A stretch of 10,106 nucleotides of DNA, taken from Thermoplasmata archaeon. GTDB taxonomy: Archaea; Thermoplasmatota; Penumbrarchaeia; Penumbrarchaeales; Penumbrarchaeaceae. Where the stretch lies: positions 1-10,106 of the forward strand of contig JAGLEG010000013.1 in the NCBI GenBank assembly GCA_023145185.1, in the 5' to 3' direction. Below the pieces are notes generated by a model. That model was not told the DNA's origin. It ran no database searches and worked only from the letters and a program-made list of their open reading frames with translations. Positions 7,076-10,106 of this stretch are shown here, piece by piece. The translations under genes were made by a program, and so were the position numbers. Every line of letters begins with the position of its first letter. Positions within the stretch are counted from its first letter, which is position 1.

Positions 7076-10000
7076 ATGGCGTCGGGATGTAGGGACGTTC
7101 GTCATTACCGGGCACTGGCCTTTGTTGTGATCCTCATCGCGGTATCTGGAACGCTGATGGCCTCAAGCCCGGGATCGAACGGCCAAGCGGGAGATAAAGG
7201 CTATAATTTTCCATCCTCCAGATCTCTGGATATTGAGCTTGAGCAGGACCCCCGCCTCATGCTGGGTGATTCGCTCTGTATGGACGATCTGAACGATGAG
7301 GATGGGGTTGTATCATGCAATGGATCTGTTCTGAAAAACGGACTCATTTCGCTTGAAGAGAGAGAGTCCTCGATTTTGCTCAATGTCACCGATATCCACC
7401 TTAGCGACATCGACAGGACCAGGCACGGAATAGACGTTGTTATGGACGGCTCCAACGTGTTCATAGGATACTGCTGGGAACTGTCGGGTCGGCTGCATTA
7501 CTCGTTGATCGGCTCCACGGACGGAGGGGGCAATTGGTCCGACCCCGTAGAGATAAAGGGCGGAAGGTTCCTCAATATGGAAGGTAAGCTTCTGATCTGG
7601 GATGGTGATCTCTATCTGTTCCTCTCCCATAGGTCAAAGAATGTGAACATCGACCCGGTGCTGGAGGTGAGGTCCACCTCGTTATCCACCTGGTGGTTTC
7701 TGGCATTTACCGCAGCAGATACGTTGGTTCAGGAGGGCATAACGGATATGGATGTAATGGTCATGGATGGCCGGATCCTTCTGGGAGTGGCCCTTGAGGG
7801 CGATCGAGAGTGCCTGCTTTTCACGTACGATGGGACCTATTGGGAGTCGGATACGATGCTGGATGGGGGAGGAGATGCAAATGATGTTGCCCTCATGGGT
7901 GTGGGGGAGGACCGGGTGTTGTTCTTTTACTCCACGGACGATAATGTGACCGAACCCACATCCGACGGCCACGTGTACATGATCGATCACAACGTAACGT
8001 CGGGCGCGAAGACATCTCCCGTAACTGTCATGGACAAAAGGAGCGATCACCTGTCGCTGGAGACGATAATTATTGAGGATTCCCTGGTCCTGTTCGCGAA
8101 CCGCGTTTACGGAGGGGAGATCGATATCATCCGGTCGGACGATGGTGGTTTGAACTGGTCCGACGAGGAGACGATCATCTCCGATCGCGGGATGACCGAC
8201 CTCGACATTTACGGCAACACCTACTCCGTAGGGGAGTCGGGGGGAACCGCCTGCCTGACCTTCGAGGGGTCGTGCAACCGTGTCAGGATGATCTACGGGC
8301 TGAACGGTGGCAGGGATTGGCTGGAAGAGTCCGATTCACGTTATCTGTGCCCCTCCTCCTCGTTCAATCCGGTAATGCCAGGAAACGGGACGGTTATGTT
8401 GTATCTCGTCCCCAACTCCACAGGTGCCGATATAAACGTCCGCGAGACAGCAACATATCTGTTGGAGGGCACCGTTGAAATGCGGGAGCTCTCGGTCCCA
8501 TCCCTGGAGAACTGGAGGGAGATCGGCGTGAACGCCACCATTCCGCCCGGGACGTACATTGGAATGCGGGTCCACGACAAGAGGGCCACGGAGGTTATTT
8601 TCCCCGGATCCGGCTGGTTCGATATATCTCAGATGGAAAGCGACCCTGTATGCGGCATGGAGGTTGACCATCTCCTTGATCTACAGGGGTCGGGTGTTTT
8701 CGACCAGGGGTCGATATACCTTGAATTCCTGCTTAAGGGGGACGGGATAGTCTCCCCCACGGTCTCCTCTTATCTCATTAATTACTCCACAGCATTCCCG
8801 TATCATGATGATCTCTCATACACCGATCTTGTTCTCTACAACGACACTATGTGGAATGGAAGCAGCATGTCCCTCGACGCTGGCGTCACGTCCGGGACCT
8901 TCGTCACCGGGGTGATCGAGAGAGGAGATGATCCCTGGCCCCAGCTTCTGGAGCTGAACATCTCGGGAGGAGGAGTGGTATCGGTGGGGATGATAGATGC
9001 ATTGTCCATGGGGTACGTCCCCGGCTTTGAGTCGGGCGATACCACCTTCAGAGTTCTCGAGGAAGGTTGGTCCTTTCCAACCTGGGATGGCTTGTATCTG
9101 GGCGATATTTCGGGGGAAGTCAAGGCGGTTCTGATCAGGGTCGATCTATCGTCCGAGGGCGGACAGGACCCGCCCGTCGTTCACGGACTCAGGACCGGGC
9201 TGGACCTCCCGCCCCGGATAACCAATATCACCTGCAGCACCCCTTGGTCCGTCGAGAGGACATCGAACGTTACCTTTCACATCGAGGTGGACGACAGGGA
9301 GCAGCTCCCTGATGAGCTCAAGATCATCATGGAGGTGACCCCCCCGTCAGGAGGGCCCCTCTCCTTTATTCTGGAGGAAGAGGTGAGGAACGGAGGAACC
9401 CTCTCGTGGGTTCTGGAGGTTGAGGGTGATGCCCCCCTTGGTATGTGGGAGATAAAGGCATCCGTTGCCGATAGATGGGGGCAGATCTCCCAGGAAGAGG
9501 TGAGGGAGTTGATAGTTCTGAACTCGCCTCCCACCCCGCCTGTTATCCGTATCCTGCCGCCATCCCCCGCATCATCAGATCTGCTGGATTTGGATATAGT
9601 AGAACCGGGTCTGGATCGTGAGATGAACAGCTCGGAGCTGGGCTACATCATAAAATGGTTCCGTGATGGAGAATTCGTTGAGGGGATCAAGAGTCCATTT
9701 CGGGTTCCGCCGGAGATGACCCGAAAAGGTGAGATATGGTCCGTTGAGGTCCGTGTCAGGGATGACCACAATATCAGCGCTCCCGCAGTATCGTCGGTGC
9801 ACATTCACAACTCCCTGCCGGAATATCTGGGTTCTGAGGCTCTGGTGGTGGTCCTGGACGAGGACACCTCCTCGCCCCCCCTTGATATCTCATCGCTGTT
9901 TGCGGATGTGGACGGGGACACATTGAGCTATTCACTGATCGGGCTTGAGATGACCGGATCCGATCTACAGGACGGTGTTCTAACGGTAAGGCCGGACCCG

Positions 10001-10106
10001 GACTGGAATGGGCAGGTGAGAGGGGTCCTCGAGGTGTCTGATGGTGAGGATCTCCTGAAGCTTCCTATAGATGTGGTGGTGAACGGCGTGGAGGATCCCA
10101 CCGAGG
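7076..10106 (+). CDS. Large secreted multidomain surface protein: Asp-box propeller, beta-sandwiches, Ig-like and cadherin-like repeats (partial, C-terminus off the right edge)
   Basis: The frame is open from ATG 7076 to the window end (1010 complete codons) with no stop. A signal peptide covers about residues 1-38, with hydrophobic core ALAFVVILIAVSGTLMA. Residues about 115-420 hold six repeats read as a six-bladed BNR/sialidase-type propeller. Asp boxes of form SxDxGxxW are intact at 147-154 and 354-361 and degenerate at 408-415. Residues about 455-710 contain two beta-sandwich modules of the kind that end in a line such as LEFLLKGDGIVSPTVSSYLI. Two Ig-like domains follow, at about 712-815 and 816-912 (starting NSPPTPPVIRILPP). 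A cadherin-like repeat begins near 914, with LFADVDGDTLSYSLIG and a closing VVVNGVEDP; such repeats usually come in tandem, so more probably follow. I counted 17 N-x-S/T sequons, which fits a glycosylated archaeal surface protein. No sialidase active-site residues are evident, so binding or structure is likelier than catalysis. Substrate and partner are unknown. Confidence 0.85.
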   Translation, partial: MASGCRDVRHYRALAFVVILIAVSGTLMASSPGSNGQAGDKGYNFPSSRSLDIELEQDPRLMLGDSLCMDDLNDEDGVVSCNGSVLKNGLISLEERESSILLNVTDIHLSDIDRTRHGIDVVMDGSNVFIGYCWELSGRLHYSLIGSTDGGGNWSDPVEIKGGRFLNMEGKLLIWDGDLYLFLSHRSKNVNIDPVLEVRSTSLSTWWFLAFTAADTLVQEGITDMDVMVMDGRILLGVALEGDRECLLFTYDGTYWESDTMLDGGGDANDVALMGVGEDRVLFFYSTDDNVTEPTSDGHVYMIDHNVTSGAKTSPVTVMDKRSDHLSLETIIIEDSLVLFANRVYGGEIDIIRSDDGGLNWSDEETIISDRGMTDLDIYGNTYSVGESGGTACLTFEGSCNRVRMIYGLNGGRDWLEESDSRYLCPSSSFNPVMPGNGTVMLYLVPNSTGADINVRETATYLLEGTVEMRELSVPSLENWREIGVNATIPPGTYIGMRVHDKRATEVIFPGSGWFDISQMESDPVCGMEVDHLLDLQGSGVFDQGSIYLEFLLKGDGIVSPTVSSYLINYSTAFPYHDDLSYTDLVLYNDTMWNGSSMSLDAGVTSGTFVTGVIERGDDPWPQLLELNISGGGVVSVGMIDALSMGYVPGFESGDTTFRVLEEGWSFPTWDGLYLGDISGEVKAVLIRVDLSSEGGQDPPVVHGLRTGLDLPPRITNITCSTPWSVERTSNVTFHIEVDDREQLPDELKIIMEVTPPSGGPLSFILEEEVRNGGTLSWVLEVEGDAPLGMWEIKASVADRWGQISQEEVRELIVLNSPPTPPVIRILPPSPASSDLLDLDIVEPGLDREMNSSELGYIIKWFRDGEFVEGIKSPFRVPPEMTRKGEIWSVEVRVRDDHNISAPAVSSVHIHNSLPEYLGSEALVVVLDEDTSSPPLDISSLFADVDGDTLSYSLIGLEMTGSDLQDGVLTVRPDPDWNGQVRGVLEVSDGEDLLKLPIDVVVNGVEDPTE
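7418..8335 (+). repeat. Six degenerate BNR/Asp-box blade repeats within the surface protein
   Basis: Protein residues about 115-160, 165-215, 222-262, 268-325, 326-367 and 370-420 each follow the blade pattern of a short beta strand with a small hydrophobic core (such as IDVVMDGSNVFIGYCW), a connecting strand, then a Ser/Thr-Asp-Gly turn and a Trp. Blades 1 and 5 keep a full Asp box (STDGGGNWS and SDDGGLNWS). Blade 6 keeps only its frame (GLNGGRDW), blade 2 has STSLSTWW, blade 3 has a shortened YDGTYW, and blade 4 has lost it. Six units match the known sialidase fold. The blade limits are approximate and were set by eye. Confidence 0.6.
9815..10106 (+). other. First cadherin-like repeat, probably the start of a tandem array
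   Basis: Residues about 914-1010 of the surface protein show the pattern of an E-D-T entry, LFADVDGDTLSYSL, a variable strand, WNGQVRG, VSDGEDL and a closing VVVNGVEDP. The DVDGD and closing E-D-P positions are those that bind calcium in cadherin-like and VCBS-type repeats. The closing NGVEDP normally leads straight into the next repeat, so an array is likely past the window edge. Confidence 0.6.

Noticed and set aside
7418..8335. Active sialidase
   Set aside because: Asp boxes mark the fold, not the reaction. I could not find the catalytic arginine triad, the RIP motif or the Tyr/Glu nucleophile pair, so I kept only the propeller call.
1..10106. CRISPR array, tRNA, rRNA, insertion sequence, prophage or defence system
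   Set aside because: I saw no regularly spaced direct repeats, cloverleaf-like or rRNA stretches, terminal inverted repeats, transposase or phage genes. Nearly all of the window is covered by the five genes listed.

Overview
The window reads as archaeal chromosomal DNA, probably euryarchaeal and most likely from the Thermoplasmatota. The evidence is indirect. Two genes have A/T-rich TATA-like boxes centred about 25 bases before the start codon and no Shine-Dalgarno sequence, which is the usual layout of archaeal leaderless mRNAs. The internal operon gene carB instead has a strong GGAGGTGG. There is also a large secreted protein built of an Asp-box propeller plus Ig-like and cadherin-like modules, and a C25-type protease with a CWB2-like region; both are common styles in that lineage. 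No rRNA, tRNA or other phylogenetic marker is present, so the assignment is an inference.

Layout. The left 4.5 kb is on the minus strand. Read in the direction of transcription it holds a small DUF4190-like membrane protein (4523-4245), carA (about 4098-3016) and carB (3019 to beyond base 1). carA and carB overlap by 4 bases (ATGA) and together encode glutamine-dependent carbamoyl-phosphate synthetase, which feeds pyrimidine and arginine synthesis. The large subunit is cut by the window edge in its C-terminal regulatory domain.

The right 5.5 kb is on the plus strand and diverges from the first block across a 76-base intergenic region. It holds an 803-residue membrane-anchored extracellular protein (4600-7011) that I read as a gingipain-like (family C25) cysteine peptidase with a His657/Cys701 dyad, preceded by a CWB2-like domain and a beta-sandwich. 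After 64 bases comes a very large secreted protein (7076 to beyond 10106) with a signal peptide, six propeller blades, two beta-sandwich modules, two Ig-like domains and the first cadherin-like repeat. The 64-base gap carries its own good promoter, so the two genes need not be one operon.

How the parts fit. The left block is housekeeping metabolism. The right block is cell-surface biology: a surface protease next to a large, sequon-rich surface protein is a plausible processing or surface-remodelling pair, but nothing in the sequence proves that the two interact. No stretch longer than about 150 bases is without a gene. I saw no CRISPR array, insertion sequence, tRNA or rRNA.
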